Shown: positions 21,970 to 31,172 of the stretch, piece after piece | How positions within the stretch are numbered: the stretch's first letter is position 1 | Layout of the letters: the number at the start of each line of letters is the position of its first letter | Assembly (NCBI RefSeq): GCF_018260405.1 | Contig: NZ_JAGLBG010000008.1 | Location: forward strand, 1-44,200 | Reading direction: 5' to 3' | Length of the DNA stretch: 44,200 bases | Source: Deinococcus sp. | Lineage (GTDB): Bacteria > Deinococcota > Deinococci > Deinococcales > Deinococcaceae | The notes under the pieces: generated by a model | The model's database searches: none | Told to the model about the DNA's origin: nothing | Seen by the model: only the letters and a program-made list of their open reading frames with translations | Translations under genes and position numbers: made by a program

Positions 21970-21975
21970 AGTCTA
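21970..21975 (-). promoter_or_regulatory. -10 box of thyA (leaderless type)
   Basis: TAGACT on the minus strand ends 7 nt before the thyA ATG. No good -35 and no ribosome binding site are present. Confidence 0.55.
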
Positions 21976-22059
21976 GCGACTGCGGCTGCCGACTTTTCCA
22001 GATCGCCGTCCAGACTTTAGTTACCATACCGCGAAAGTCGTAGGATGCGTTCTACACAC

Positions 22060-22089
22060 AAAAAACCGCCCCCATACGGAAGGCGGCTT
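22060..22089 (-). terminator. Terminator of the V-ATPase operon
   Basis: Minus strand after the subunit D gene: GCCGCC, 11-nt loop, GGCGGT, followed by TTTTTGTG. Confidence 0.85.
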
Positions 22090-22105
22090 TCTGTGTTGCG
22101 GAAGC

Positions 22106-22780
22106 TCAGTCGGCGGCGCTGCCGTGACTGGTCGCCGCGATAGCCTCGCGGGCAGCCTTCGACTTGGCGTCGATTTTCTGCTTAATCTTTTTCTGGGTGT
22201 AGCTGGCCTCGCGTTCCCGCTGGTCAAGTACGCTACGCACAAAGCGGATATCGTCTTGAATCCCAGGAATCACGACCTGCTCCAGGGCGTTCACGCGGCG
22301 CGAGGTCTTTTTAATTTCCTCGCCGATGCGGCGCAGCTTGGTCTCGGTAGCGGCCACCTTCACGATGGCTTCCAGCACACTGCCGAAGTCTGCCGAAGCC
22401 TGAATGGTCCGTGCGCCGACGTTAATCGGGCTGAAGTGCGCGGCCTGAGCGCGTTCGGGAATGTTGATGCGGGGCACCTTCACGCCGTAGACGCTCTCGA
22501 TTTGCATATCGACGGCGTAATCGCCGGTGCCAGCCAGGGAGAGGCTTTCGACGGCCTCGGGGCTGTCCCAGGCTTTGGCTCCGAACAGGCTGGTGTAAGC
22601 GCCTTTGCTCACGCCCGAAAGCTGTTCGCGGGCCGCCAGCGCGTCCTTGACCAGCGCGAAGAACTCGCCAATCAGGGCGTCACGCTTGCGCTTGAGCAGG
22701 TCCGCACCGCCCGAAGCGGTACGCAGCGCGGCTTTGCTGGCAAGCAGGGCCGAGCGGGTGGGACTGATTTGTTCTGCCAT
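22106..22780 (-). CDS. atpD: V/A-type ATPase subunit D (central stalk)
   Basis: Long coiled-coil rotor axle inside the A3B3 ring. 224 aa; family signatures are ISPTRSALLASKAALRTA at the N-terminus, KRKRDALIGEFFALVKDA, and the C-terminal helix with EIKKTSRRVNALEQVVIPG. GGAGGTG precedes the ATG. It is the last gene of the operon; the 104-bp gap from subunit B contains a long hairpin. The C-terminus (KQKIDAKSKAAREAIAATSHG) is slightly extended. Confidence 0.95.
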   Translation of the reverse strand: MAEQISPTRSALLASKAALRTASGGADLLKRKRDALIGEFFALVKDALAAREQLSGVSKGAYTSLFGAKAWDSPEAVESLSLAGTGDYAVDMQIESVYGVKVPRINIPERAQAAHFSPINVGARTIQASADFGSVLEAIVKVAATETKLRRIGEEIKKTSRRVNALEQVVIPGIQDDIRFVRSVLDQREREASYTQKKIKQKIDAKSKAAREAIAATSHGSAAD

Positions 22781-22806
22781 TTTGATTCACCTCCTCTGCT
22801 AAGCAG

Positions 22807-22880
22807 GCTTGTGGCCTGTAGCTCGTGGCCTGTCGAACAAGAGAAGACACTACTTTTTCTACAGGCTACACGCCACAAGC
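22807..22880 (-). repeat. Long inverted repeat in the atpB-atpD gap
   Basis: Arms 22807-22822 and 22865-22880 are complementary at 15 of 16 positions, around a 42-nt loop. The left arm also contains the repeated word GGCCTGT. It lies between two V-ATPase genes in an otherwise tightly packed operon and could form an mRNA hairpin that sets the subunit ratio; that role is inference. Confidence 0.6.
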
Positions 22881-22884
22881 GCCT

Positions 22885-24300
22885 TTACTGCACCGAACGG
22901 CTCCCTTTCCACATCTCATCCATCTTGGTGCCGTAGTACTTGTCGATGGTGTCTTTGGAAAGGCGGGTCAGCTGGCTCTGCGGCAACTTGGACAAAATGC
23001 CCCAGGCCACGGTCAGGCTGTCGTCAATGCTGCGGTCCTGGTCGCCCTGGCCGATGAAGTACTGCTCGAAATCGTCAGCAAACTTCAGGTACAGCTTGTC
23101 GGTGTCGGTCAGTGCATCTTCACCGGTAATAGCAACCAGTTTACGCAGGTCAAGGCCGTTGGCGTAAGCGGCGAACAGCTGGTCGGCCACGTTCTTGTGA
23201 TCGGCGCGGGTCTTGCCTTTGCCGATGCCGTTGCCCTGCAAGCGGCTCAGGCTGGGCAGCGGGTTAATGGGGGGGAACACGCCCTTAGAGTTCAGGGTGC
23301 GGTCCACCACAATCTGGCCTTCGGTAATGTAGCCGGTCAGGTCGGGCACCGGGTGGGTAATGTCGTCGTCGGGCATTGACAGAATCGGCACCTGGGTCAC
23401 GCTGCCGGGCTTGCCCTGAATAACACCGGCGCGTTCGTACAGCGACGCAAGGTCAGTGTACATGTAGCCGGGGAAGCCACGGCGGCCAGGAATTTCTTCA
23501 CGGGCACCGCCGATTTCGCGCAGAGCTTCGCAGTAGTTGGTCAAGTCGGTCAGGATGACCAGCACGTGGTAGCCGTGCTCGAACGCTAGGTACTCGGCGG
23601 TCGTCAGCGCCATGCGGGGGGTCAGCAGACGTTCCACGGCCGGGTCGTCGGCCTTGTTCAGGAACAGCACTGAGCGGGCCAGTGCGCCCGTGCGCTCGAA
23701 TTCCTGGGTAAAGAAGCTTACTTCGCGCTGGGTCAGACCCATGGCGGCGAAAACCACAGCGAACGGCTCGTCGGAACCGGGCACCTTGGCCTGACGCGCC
23801 ATCTGGGCGGCCAGTTCATTGTGCGGCAAACCGCTGCCCGAGAAAATCGGGAGCTTTTGACCACGAATGAGAGAGGTCTGCACGTCGATGGTACTGATGC
23901 CAGTCTGAATAAATTCCTCAGGCTTGGCGCGGGCCGCCGGGTTCATGGGCTGGCCGTTGATGCTGCGGCGCTCCTCGGCGACCACGGCGGGCAGACCGTC
24001 AATCGGACGTCCCAGACCGTCGAAGCGGCGGCCAATCATTTCCTTGCTCACGCCCAGGCGGGCCACGTCTTCGACCAGGCTCACGCTGGCGTTGGCGAGG
24101 TCCAGGCCACGGGTTTCCTCGAACACCTGAATCACGGCGTTCTGATCCGACACGCTGATGACCTGGCCGCCGCGAATATGCCCATTGGCATCCTTGATGT
24201 TCACAATCGCGCCGTTTGGCAGGTCGCTGGCGGCGTTCACGAACAGCAGCGGGCCAGAAATATACGCGACATCGTTGTATTCCTTCTGAAGAAGCGTCAC
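22885..24300 (-). CDS. atpB: V/A-type ATPase subunit B (non-catalytic)
   Basis: Regulatory subunit of the A3B3 head (471 aa). It shows the family KEYNDVAYISGPLLFV start, SGSGLPHNELAAQMARQA in place of a P-loop (the non-catalytic nature is visible), VLVILTDLTNYCEALREI and GRRGFPGYMYTDLASLYERAG. It starts with GTG at 24300, which overlaps the subunit A stop as GTGA, so A and B are coupled for equal output. Confidence 0.97.
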   Translation of the reverse strand: MTLLQKEYNDVAYISGPLLFVNAASDLPNGAIVNIKDANGHIRGGQVISVSDQNAVIQVFEETRGLDLANASVSLVEDVARLGVSKEMIGRRFDGLGRPIDGLPAVVAEERRSINGQPMNPAARAKPEEFIQTGISTIDVQTSLIRGQKLPIFSGSGLPHNELAAQMARQAKVPGSDEPFAVVFAAMGLTQREVSFFTQEFERTGALARSVLFLNKADDPAVERLLTPRMALTTAEYLAFEHGYHVLVILTDLTNYCEALREIGGAREEIPGRRGFPGYMYTDLASLYERAGVIQGKPGSVTQVPILSMPDDDITHPVPDLTGYITEGQIVVDRTLNSKGVFPPINPLPSLSRLQGNGIGKGKTRADHKNVADQLFAAYANGLDLRKLVAITGEDALTDTDKLYLKFADDFEQYFIGQGDQDRSIDDSLTVAWGILSKLPQSQLTRLSKDTIDKYYGTKMDEMWKGSRSVQ

Positions 24301-26045
24301 GCTTTCACCCCCTTGAAGGTCTGGTCGAGTTCGTCCATCACGCCGTTGCCATACGCCTCGAATTCGTTTTCGGGGGTGTAGCGGGCGCGGGCCAGTTTCT
24401 CGATGACCGGGTTTTGAATGATTTCGTCAATGGTCAGGCCGTTCTTAAGGCCAGCGTCGGCCTCGTCGTAGAACTTCAGGAACATCTTCATCAGGCCGTA
24501 GTTCTTAGGCATGGAGGCCGAAGCGTCCACGGGGTCGAAACCGTTTTGCTGCAAAAAGTCCTGGCGCAGCATGCGGCCCGTTTCGATAATCAGGCGCTCA
24601 TTGTCTTGGAGCGCGTCGGGGCCGACCAGCTGCACGACTTCTTGCAGGGCAGCTTCCTGCTGGAGCAGGCTGGTAATGCGCTGACGCAGTTCAGGGAAGT
24701 CGGGGCCAACGTTGGCGCGGTACCACTTGTCCAGAATGGGAGTGAACAGGCTGTAGGAGCCGTTCCAGTTAATTGCCGGGAAGTGGCGACGGCGAGCCAG
24801 ACCCGCGTCCAAGCGCCAGAAAGCGCCGGTAATACGCAGCGTGGCCTGGGTCACAGGCTCGGACATGTCGCCGCCCGCAGGCGAAACAGCGCCGATAACC
24901 GACACCGCGCCGGTTTCGCCTGCCAGGGTATTGACTGCGCCAGCCCGCTCGTAGAAAGCGGCCAGCTTGGCTCCCAGGTAGGGTGGGTAGCCTTCTTCGG
25001 CGGGCATTTCTTCCAGGCGGCTGGAAATTTCGCGCAGAGCTTCGGCCCAGCGGCTGGTGCTGTCGGCCATCAGCGACACGCTGTAACCCTGGTCGCGGAA
25101 GTACTCAGCCAGCGTAATCCCGGTGTACACCGAGGCTTCACGCGCTGCCACCGGCATATTCGAGGTGTTGGCAATCAGGATGGTGCGGTGCATGAGGGGG
25201 CCGCCAGTCTTGGGGTCTTCCAGTTCAGGAAATTCCACCAGCACGTCCGTCATCTCGTTACCGCGTTCGCCACAGCCTACGTACACCACGATGTCGGCGT
25301 TGCCGTACTTCGCCACGCTCTGCTGGGTCACGGTCTTGCCCGAGCCGAAGGGGCCAGGGATAGCCGCCGCGCCGCCCATGACCAGCGGGAACAGCACGTC
25401 CAGAATCCGCATGCCGGTCAGGAATGGCAGGCTGGGGTCTAACTTACGGGCTACCGGGCGGGCCGCACGCACCGGCCAGTAGTGGGCCAGGCGCAGCTTG
25501 GTGCCGTCTTCGAGTTCTGCGATGGTGTCGTCGATGGTGTACTGACCAGCCGGAACAATGGACCTGATTTTGCCGCTCTTGTCGGGCGGGGTCAGGATTT
25601 TGTGGGTAAAGGAAAACTCGGGTACGGTGCCCAGGATGCTGCTGCCCCCAACCTCGTCGCCTACGTTTACGCTGGGCGTAAAGTCCCATTTCTGGGTGCG
25701 GTTAAGCGAGGAAACCTCGATACCACGGGCGATAAAGTCACCAGAGGCCTCGCGGATTTTGTCAAGCGGGCGCTGAATGCCGTCGTAAATGCCGTTAAGC
25801 ATTCCTGGCCCCAGCTCGACCGACAGTGGCAGGCCGGTGGTTTGTACCGGTTCACCGACGGTCAGGCCGCCAGTATCTTCGTAGACCTGCACGAAGGCAG
25901 TGTCGCCGTCCAGACGGATAATTTCACCAACGAGGCGCTCTTTACCAACGCGCACGATGTCGTACATCTTCGCGCCGTACATGCCCTTGGCGATTACCGC
26001 AGGCCCGGCGATGCTTTGCACGAGGCCTTGCTTTTGTTGCGTCAT
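24297..26045 (-). CDS. atpA: V/A-type ATPase subunit A (catalytic)
   Basis: Catalytic nucleotide-binding subunit (582 aa). Walker A is GPFGSGKTV, the catalytic glutamate is in GCGERGNEMTDVL, and SLMADSTSRWAEALREIS and PAEEGYPPYLGAKLAAFYERAG are conserved. The V-type non-homologous region (residues ~110-190) is present, which sets it apart from F-type beta. AAAGGAG precedes the ATG. In Thermus-like bacteria this enzyme usually makes ATP from the proton gradient. Confidence 0.97.
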   Translation of the reverse strand: MTQQKQGLVQSIAGPAVIAKGMYGAKMYDIVRVGKERLVGEIIRLDGDTAFVQVYEDTGGLTVGEPVQTTGLPLSVELGPGMLNGIYDGIQRPLDKIREASGDFIARGIEVSSLNRTQKWDFTPSVNVGDEVGGSSILGTVPEFSFTHKILTPPDKSGKIRSIVPAGQYTIDDTIAELEDGTKLRLAHYWPVRAARPVARKLDPSLPFLTGMRILDVLFPLVMGGAAAIPGPFGSGKTVTQQSVAKYGNADIVVYVGCGERGNEMTDVLVEFPELEDPKTGGPLMHRTILIANTSNMPVAAREASVYTGITLAEYFRDQGYSVSLMADSTSRWAEALREISSRLEEMPAEEGYPPYLGAKLAAFYERAGAVNTLAGETGAVSVIGAVSPAGGDMSEPVTQATLRITGAFWRLDAGLARRRHFPAINWNGSYSLFTPILDKWYRANVGPDFPELRQRITSLLQQEAALQEVVQLVGPDALQDNERLIIETGRMLRQDFLQQNGFDPVDASASMPKNYGLMKMFLKFYDEADAGLKNGLTIDEIIQNPVIEKLARARYTPENEFEAYGNGVMDELDQTFKGVKA

Positions 26046-26148
26046 TTAATGCTCCTTTGGAGCGTCCGAGAGTCGAGTGTCTAAAGGACCAGAAAAACCT
26101 TTCTTCAATGTTCCTTAGTCCTTGAGCGCCTCAGACCCTTAGACCGCT

Positions 26149-26511
26149 CTACAGCTTGATGTCGAATCCAATCGTGTCGCGAACCAGCTTACCCATGTAG
26201 GCCTTGGCATCCACCGTATTGGCAGAAAAAGCGTCCTTGAGGCTGGGAATCGGCAGCAGAATCGGCAGGTCGCGGCCACGCATGATGCGGGCAGTGGCGG
26301 TGGCCGGGTCGGGAATCAGGCCGGTATCTACCGCGACCAGTCCGAACTGGCCGTCCTGAATAATCTGTTCCAGTTCCTGCACTGCCTGGGCCGCCGTCGT
26401 TTCGATGACGTGTGCCCCGGCGAGCCGGTAACCGGTGGCGGTTTCGGAGTCGGTAAGCACAGCCACGCGCTGCATGGTGGCGGTGTGGCCCTTTTTGCTG
26501 CCAGCGGTCAT
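26149..26511 (-). CDS. atpF: V/A-type ATPase subunit F
   Basis: Small central-stalk subunit (120 aa). The core MQRVAVLTDSETATGYRLAG begins at residue 13 and RDLPILLPIPSLKDAF is typical. The ATG at 26511 overlaps the subunit C stop (ATGA), supporting the longer start. A 103-bp gap containing an imperfect inverted repeat separates it from subunit A. Confidence 0.92.
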   Translation of the reverse strand: MTAGSKKGHTATMQRVAVLTDSETATGYRLAGAHVIETTAAQAVQELEQIIQDGQFGLVAVDTGLIPDPATATARIMRGRDLPILLPIPSLKDAFSANTVDAKAYMGKLVRDTIGFDIKL

Positions 26512-27488
26512 GCGCCGACCTCCTTACGCAGTTGTTCGGTCGGCAGGTCATAGAATTTGCCGCGCCCAATCAGGCGGAGTTTGGCAATTTCAATTTCCTT
26601 GCGCCGCAGAAAGTCCAAGATGATGCCCACGCCCTCGGGGTCGCTCGCTGCATTGCTGCGCGCGGCCCGGTCGAGGCTGGCCCGCGCAGCCACTTCAGCG
26701 TCTTCCAGCGTCGGAGCGTCCAGAATCGCCGTAATATCGGCGTTTCCGGCGGCGTCGCCAGCGGCCATGCGGCTGTAGCCGCCCGCGTCGTAACTTCCAC
26801 CAGCCACAAACAGATTGGGGTCGAGGGGCTGCCCCTTCGCGCTGCGGGCAATCAACGCGTTGGTCACGTCAATCTCGCGGGTCAGGTAACGGCGCAGGCT
26901 GGTTTCGCGGGCCACGCTCAGGGCGTGGTGATAATAGCCCTGATCCAGAGCCACTTCCAGATCCATCAGGCGGTTGTTGGCGGCGTAAGCAGTCGCGCCG
27001 TTACGGAACGCCGCCGCCAGCGGATGACCGCCCATGGCCAGGGCCGCCGCCGCACTTTGCAGGTCGCTTGAACCAGCAGCGGTTTGCAGCACGCTGGGCT
27101 TGATGCTGCCGCCCGGAATCAGGCTGGCGGCGATGGTGTCCGCGCCGCGCCCAGACGTAATTCCACGGGCGATGGTTTTGAGGTTTACCAGATCCCATTT
27201 CATCAGCAGGGCCTGGATTTCCTTTTTGGCGTCACCGTCGGCAAAGCCCAGCACCTTCTGGGTGGTCGCAAAGAGGTTTTGCGACAGCGCCCGGTCAAGT
27301 TCAGGCAGCCCGGCGTTTTCACCGGTGGTCTCGCGCATGTTGGCGCCCAGACCCTCGGTTTCGGCTAGCACGCGCAGGAATTCCTGGTAGCTGCCGGACA
27401 CCAGCGCCGATTCGAGGGCGCGGCCATCGAGCAGTTTGGTGCGCATGATCCGCACGCGGGTATTGATATACGAGTAGTCGTCGGGCAC
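26508..27488 (-). CDS. atpC: V/A-type ATPase subunit C
   Basis: Funnel-shaped socket that connects the central stalk to the membrane ring (326 aa). The family N-terminus DDYSYINTRVRIMRTKLLDG and the repeated helical architecture (LMKWDLVNLKTIARGI) are seen. GTG start at 27488 with AAAGGAGGGG upstream. It overlaps subunit F by 4 nt and lies 18 bp after subunit E. Confidence 0.92.
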   Translation of the reverse strand: MPDDYSYINTRVRIMRTKLLDGRALESALVSGSYQEFLRVLAETEGLGANMRETTGENAGLPELDRALSQNLFATTQKVLGFADGDAKKEIQALLMKWDLVNLKTIARGITSGRGADTIAASLIPGGSIKPSVLQTAAGSSDLQSAAAALAMGGHPLAAAFRNGATAYAANNRLMDLEVALDQGYYHHALSVARETSLRRYLTREIDVTNALIARSAKGQPLDPNLFVAGGSYDAGGYSRMAAGDAAGNADITAILDAPTLEDAEVAARASLDRAARSNAASDPEGVGIILDFLRRKEIEIAKLRLIGRGKFYDLPTEQLRKEVGA

Positions 27489-27506
27489 GGCTGTTCTACC
27501 CCTCCT

Positions 27507-28064
27507 TTACTCGGCGAGCAGACGGTTAATCTGGGGGGCGAGGTCGGCCTTCACGCGCTCCAGACGGCCTGCCAGCGTGTTGGTGATGCCGCTTTTTCCG
27601 CCCTGGGCGATCACGCGCACACCGCCCGTGATGTTGGCGTTTTCACGCACTGGAATGTCTTGCACCAGAATTCGGCCCAGACCCAGATCGGCGGGGTTGA
27701 CCTCGACGGCTTCAGCATTGGGTACCGCCTGACGGGCCTCCACGACCAGCCGGGCCAGGATGTCGCGGTACTCGGGCGCGGTGCTAATGCCGCCCAGGTA
27801 CTCGTTGACCAGACCGTAGACCTGCGTCAGACCAGACTCGCTGGCACTCAACTGAGCGGCGTTCATTTCGAGGTCGGCGGCGCTTTTGGCCCGGACCAGC
27901 CCCGCTTGACGCTGGCTTTCCAGGGCGCGGGTTCGGCTCTCCAGCAGGGTCTGTGCGCGTTCCTGGGCGTCGGCGACAATCTTGTCGGCCCGGCCCTTGG
28001 CTTCGGCACGAATCCGCTCGATCTCCGACTGCGCTTCGTTTTCTAAGAGCTTGTCGAGCGCCAT
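27507..28064 (-). CDS. atpE: V/A-type ATPase subunit E (peripheral stalk)
   Basis: Peripheral stalk subunit (185 aa). The N-terminal ~90 residues are a long charged coiled coil (ENEAQSEIERIRAEAKGRAD), and the C-terminal domain binds the head. It forms the stator with subunit G (30632-30949). One base separates it from the proteolipid gene. Confidence 0.9.
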   Translation of the reverse strand: MALDKLLENEAQSEIERIRAEAKGRADKIVADAQERAQTLLESRTRALESQRQAGLVRAKSAADLEMNAAQLSASESGLTQVYGLVNEYLGGISTAPEYRDILARLVVEARQAVPNAEAVEVNPADLGLGRILVQDIPVRENANITGGVRVIAQGGKSGITNTLAGRLERVKADLAPQINRLLAE

Positions 28065-28065
28065 A

Positions 28066-28371
28066 TCAGTTCAGGATGAACAGGGCGAGGAAGCCGAAGA
28101 TGACCAGCGTTTCGGGAATCAGGAAGTACAGCAGCAGGCTACCGGCCTTGCTGGGGTCTTCGGCGACGGCGCCGACCAGGCTCGACCCAATGCGGGCCTG
28201 GGCGACACCAGTGCCCAGTGCGCCGAGGCCCAGGGCCAGCCCAGCGCCGATAGCGCGCAGGCCACGGTACATGTCATCGGGGCCGCCTACCGTGTTGTCG
28301 GTTTGGGCGAAGCCGGTGGTGGCGAGGGCGAGAACGAGGGACGCGACGACGATTTTGGTGGTTTTATTCAT
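28066..28371 (-). CDS. atpK: V/A-type ATPase proteolipid subunit K (rotor ring)
   Basis: c-type ring subunit (101 aa). Residues 1-23 (MNKTTKIVVASLVLALATTGFAQ) form a hydrophobic leader that looks cleavable, a feature also known in the Thermus proteolipid. Two membrane helices follow, IGAGLALGLGALGTGVAQARIG and the outer one with the ion-binding glutamate in FLIPETLVIFGF. Absence of the Na+-site Gln/Thr pattern suggests proton coupling, which is inference. Ribosome binding site AGGAG. Confidence 0.93.
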   Translation of the reverse strand: MNKTTKIVVASLVLALATTGFAQTDNTVGGPDDMYRGLRAIGAGLALGLGALGTGVAQARIGSSLVGAVAEDPSKAGSLLLYFLIPETLVIFGFLALFILN

Positions 28372-28526
28372 GGTTAATCTCCTGAAAGTCTAATGGGTCT
28401 GATGAGTTTGGACGGGAAAGGCTGACTGTTCTGGCCGGTTGATCTGGCCCGTTAAGACGTACTGATCTGGGTGTACTGCCTTGACTGCACTGAACTAACT
28501 TAACTGACGTACTTATTTCACTGCAC
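28372..28526 (-). other. Low-complexity gap between V-ATPase subunits I and K
   Basis: The 155-bp gap is built of ACTG/TACTG-like words, including the direct repeat ACTTATTTCACTG at 28511-28523 and 28524-28536-like positions overlapping the subunit I stop. No promoter or terminator is evident. The ribosome binding site for subunit K is at its end. Confidence 0.4.
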
Positions 28527-30635
28527 TTATTTCACTGAGCCGCTGACCGCGTCGGGAATTCGCTGGAGCGAAGCCTGGGCGGTTGCCCCCGTGCTGGGGC
28601 TAAGACGGCGCAGAGGGTTGTACGCGGGGCTGGTTTCGGTGTTGAACCCGGTGGGGTTGAGGAATTCGACCATGTGCAAACGCAGAGGCTGCACGATGTG
28701 ACCGATCAGGGTCAGGGCCAGGACGAAGAAGTGCAGCAGAGCGCCCACCAGTACCCCGACGATGATGCCCAGCAGGCCGATCTTCTCGAACAGTGACCAG
28801 CCGACATCGCTGCACAGCTTGGCGAGGATGGCCGACACCAGCCCGACAGCAAAGATTCGGGAGTAACTGAGCACCGCACTGCCCTGCGAGAGCAGTTCGA
28901 TTGGCAGCATGGGGAACTTCTTGATAATCAGGATGTAACCGACGATGAAGGCAATAAAGCCCAGATACATCAGCGCTACCAGCGGATTCCCGATGTGGGC
29001 CAGCGACAGCGCCCCAAAGTCCTTCCCGGCGCGGCTTGCAAAGGACATCATGATGAGGCCCAGAACGCCCCCGGCAAGGGCAATGCCTTCCCAGGTGTGG
29101 GCCGTGTCTTTGTGACGAATGCCCATCTGAATACGGATAGCCCAGCCCCACAGCACCTGCACGATGCCGAAAATCAGCGAGAAGATCAGGGCGATGTTGC
29201 TGAAGTGAACGGTATCCAGGCGCGGGAAGAGGGTCGGAATCAGGCCGTGGGCGTGCTCCGCCGCCTCGCCCCAGTGGACGCCGGTCCAGCCCCACAGACG
29301 GTTAAGCAGGTCGTTGTTCTGATAGAACAGCCCCAGGTGCTCGCCCAGCGTGCCGAACAGTTCGCCGGTCAGGAAGCCCCAGACGATGGTCCAGCCAGCC
29401 ATAACACTGGTCACGAAGCTGAGGTTACGCAGGGCGTCGGGCTGCACGTACGCGCCGAAGAAGGACAAGTCCCAGCCCTCGTTGCGGCGTGCCTTGCCCG
29501 CGAGCCACATGCTGAACCACAAGAACAGCAGGCCGTAGCCGATGTCCGCGATGATGATCCCGAAAAACAGTGGGAAGAACACGGCGATGACCCAGGTCGG
29601 GTCGAAAGAGCCGTACTTGGGCAGGCTCATCATGCCCATAACCAGCTGGAAGGGCTTGACGTACCCGTTGTTGACCAGTTCGACTGGAACGTCGTGGTCA
29701 TGGTGCTCGTCGACCGGGTGTAGCTCGGCGCTGACCGAGTCGCCCAGGCGGTTGAGGGTGTTTTCCAGCATCGGGAGGCGGTCGGCTGGCACATAACCCT
29801 GAAGCACCAGGCTGTATTTGCCACGCGCCGACACTGCACGCACGTCATGCACCGCCACCCGGTCTTTCAGGGCGTCGCGCACGGCGTACAGGCTGGGGCC
29901 GTACTGCTGGGCCAGCTGGTCGCGCAAGGCGTTCAGGCTGGCCTGACGCGCCGCACCGTTGGCGTGAATGTCGGCCATGGCCTGCGCCGCGTCGCTCAGA
30001 GGCATCTGGTCGAAGCGTCCGGGCAAGCGGAGTTCGCCCAGGCGCACCCGTGAGAGGGCGGCGCGGGCAAGGTCACGGTCCGACTTGAGGGAGGCGATCA
30101 CGCCGACGCGGTTTTGGCCGACCTGCTCCGTCGCCAGCAAGTAACGCTCGGGCAGGGCTTCGCGCAGGGCAGCTTCAAGTTCGGCCAGCTGATCACTAGG
30201 CTGAAGCAAAAAAGGAACCAGACCCACGCGCTGGCTGCGGTCTAGGCCACCGGTCATGCGGGCCAGGGCCTGCACGGTATCGCCGTAGGTACGCTCGGCT
30301 TCCAGATCGCTCTGGAGGTCCTGACGTTGGCGGGCGAGGCTAGAGACAGGCTCCGCCGCGCCCTCGATCACCCCCTGCCACTCGGTCAGAGCGGGCAGGG
30401 GGGCGGGGGCAGGGCGGTAGGCCCCGAGTTCGGAGATGGTGCTCTCCGCGCGGGCCAGCAGCCGCTCGTCTTCGCGGCGCGACTGGGCGTCTTGTCCGGC
30501 GAGCGTACCCGTGTTCAGGGGACCACCTGTGATGGGCTTGAGGTGCAGCACTCCGGCGTCCTGTAGGGCCGTAATGACCGCTTCGCTCTCCCGTTTCCGG
30601 GTAGCGATCACGACCTGCTGCATGTGATTGATCAC
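28527..30635 (-). CDS. atpI: V/A-type ATPase subunit I (membrane stator)
   Basis: Stator that supplies the half-channels for protons (702 aa). The N-terminal ~330 residues are soluble and helical and bind the peripheral stalks. The C-terminal half has about eight membrane segments, beginning near FDPTWVIAVFFPLFFGIIIAD. The conserved Arg-containing helices near the end (LRLHMVEFLNPTGF) are typical. It starts with GTG at 30635 overlapping the subunit G stop as GTGA; an ATG four codons later is the alternative. Confidence 0.95.
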   Translation of the reverse strand: MINHMQQVVIATRKRESEAVITALQDAGVLHLKPITGGPLNTGTLAGQDAQSRREDERLLARAESTISELGAYRPAPAPLPALTEWQGVIEGAAEPVSSLARQRQDLQSDLEAERTYGDTVQALARMTGGLDRSQRVGLVPFLLQPSDQLAELEAALREALPERYLLATEQVGQNRVGVIASLKSDRDLARAALSRVRLGELRLPGRFDQMPLSDAAQAMADIHANGAARQASLNALRDQLAQQYGPSLYAVRDALKDRVAVHDVRAVSARGKYSLVLQGYVPADRLPMLENTLNRLGDSVSAELHPVDEHHDHDVPVELVNNGYVKPFQLVMGMMSLPKYGSFDPTWVIAVFFPLFFGIIIADIGYGLLFLWFSMWLAGKARRNEGWDLSFFGAYVQPDALRNLSFVTSVMAGWTIVWGFLTGELFGTLGEHLGLFYQNNDLLNRLWGWTGVHWGEAAEHAHGLIPTLFPRLDTVHFSNIALIFSLIFGIVQVLWGWAIRIQMGIRHKDTAHTWEGIALAGGVLGLIMMSFASRAGKDFGALSLAHIGNPLVALMYLGFIAFIVGYILIIKKFPMLPIELLSQGSAVLSYSRIFAVGLVSAILAKLCSDVGWSLFEKIGLLGIIVGVLVGALLHFFVLALTLIGHIVQPLRLHMVEFLNPTGFNTETSPAYNPLRRLSPSTGATAQASLQRIPDAVSGSVK

Positions 30636-30949
30636 GGCAGCACCGCCCTCAGGATTCGTTCGGCAGCCTGTTGCACCCGGCCTGATGCCTTCTGGCGGGT
30701 CGCCTGCGCCTGACTCTGGGCCTGGGCGCTGGCTTCCTCGCGGATGCGCTGGGTCTCGGTCGCAAGGTCCTGCTCGTGCTGAACCTGCATGGCCTGTACC
30801 CGGGCTTCAGCGTCACGCATGATCCGGGCAGCTTCCTGCTCGGCTGCCTCGACTTCGCGCTTGGCTTCTGCTCGGGCTGCCTCAATTTGCGCGTCCAGCG
30901 CAGCCTCACGGCTGGCCAGCTCACTCAAGACTCGACTAGAAACGTCCAA
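30632..30949 (-). CDS. V/A-type ATPase subunit G (peripheral stalk coiled coil)
   Basis: First gene of the V-ATPase operon (105 aa). It is almost entirely a Glu/Ala/Arg/Gln coiled coil (EAARAEAKREVEAAEQEAAR), matching the stator partner of subunit E in Thermus. The start is TTG at 30949, chosen because AAGGAGG lies 6 nt upstream; the longer frame has no ribosome binding site. It ends inside the subunit I start. Rare start use may keep its output low. Confidence 0.82.
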   Translation of the reverse strand: MDVSSRVLSELASREAALDAQIEAARAEAKREVEAAEQEAARIMRDAEARVQAMQVQHEQDLATETQRIREEASAQAQSQAQATRQKASGRVQQAAERILRAVLP

Positions 30950-31172
30950 ATCACTCCTCCTTTCCCCTCTAAGACCACACACACCTTCCGCCTAGAAATC
31001 CCCATCCAGGGATGAGGTCAGAAAGTGGTGAGGTTCAGTGGCCCGACCATTGTAATAGTTGCGTCAGACTCGTATCCCATCGTAACACAGGCTTAATAAT
31101 TCCCGAGAGGGCAAGCGTCCCGGTTTCAGCTGAGCTTTAACTTCAGGTAAACCACGCCGGGTGGGAACCGGA

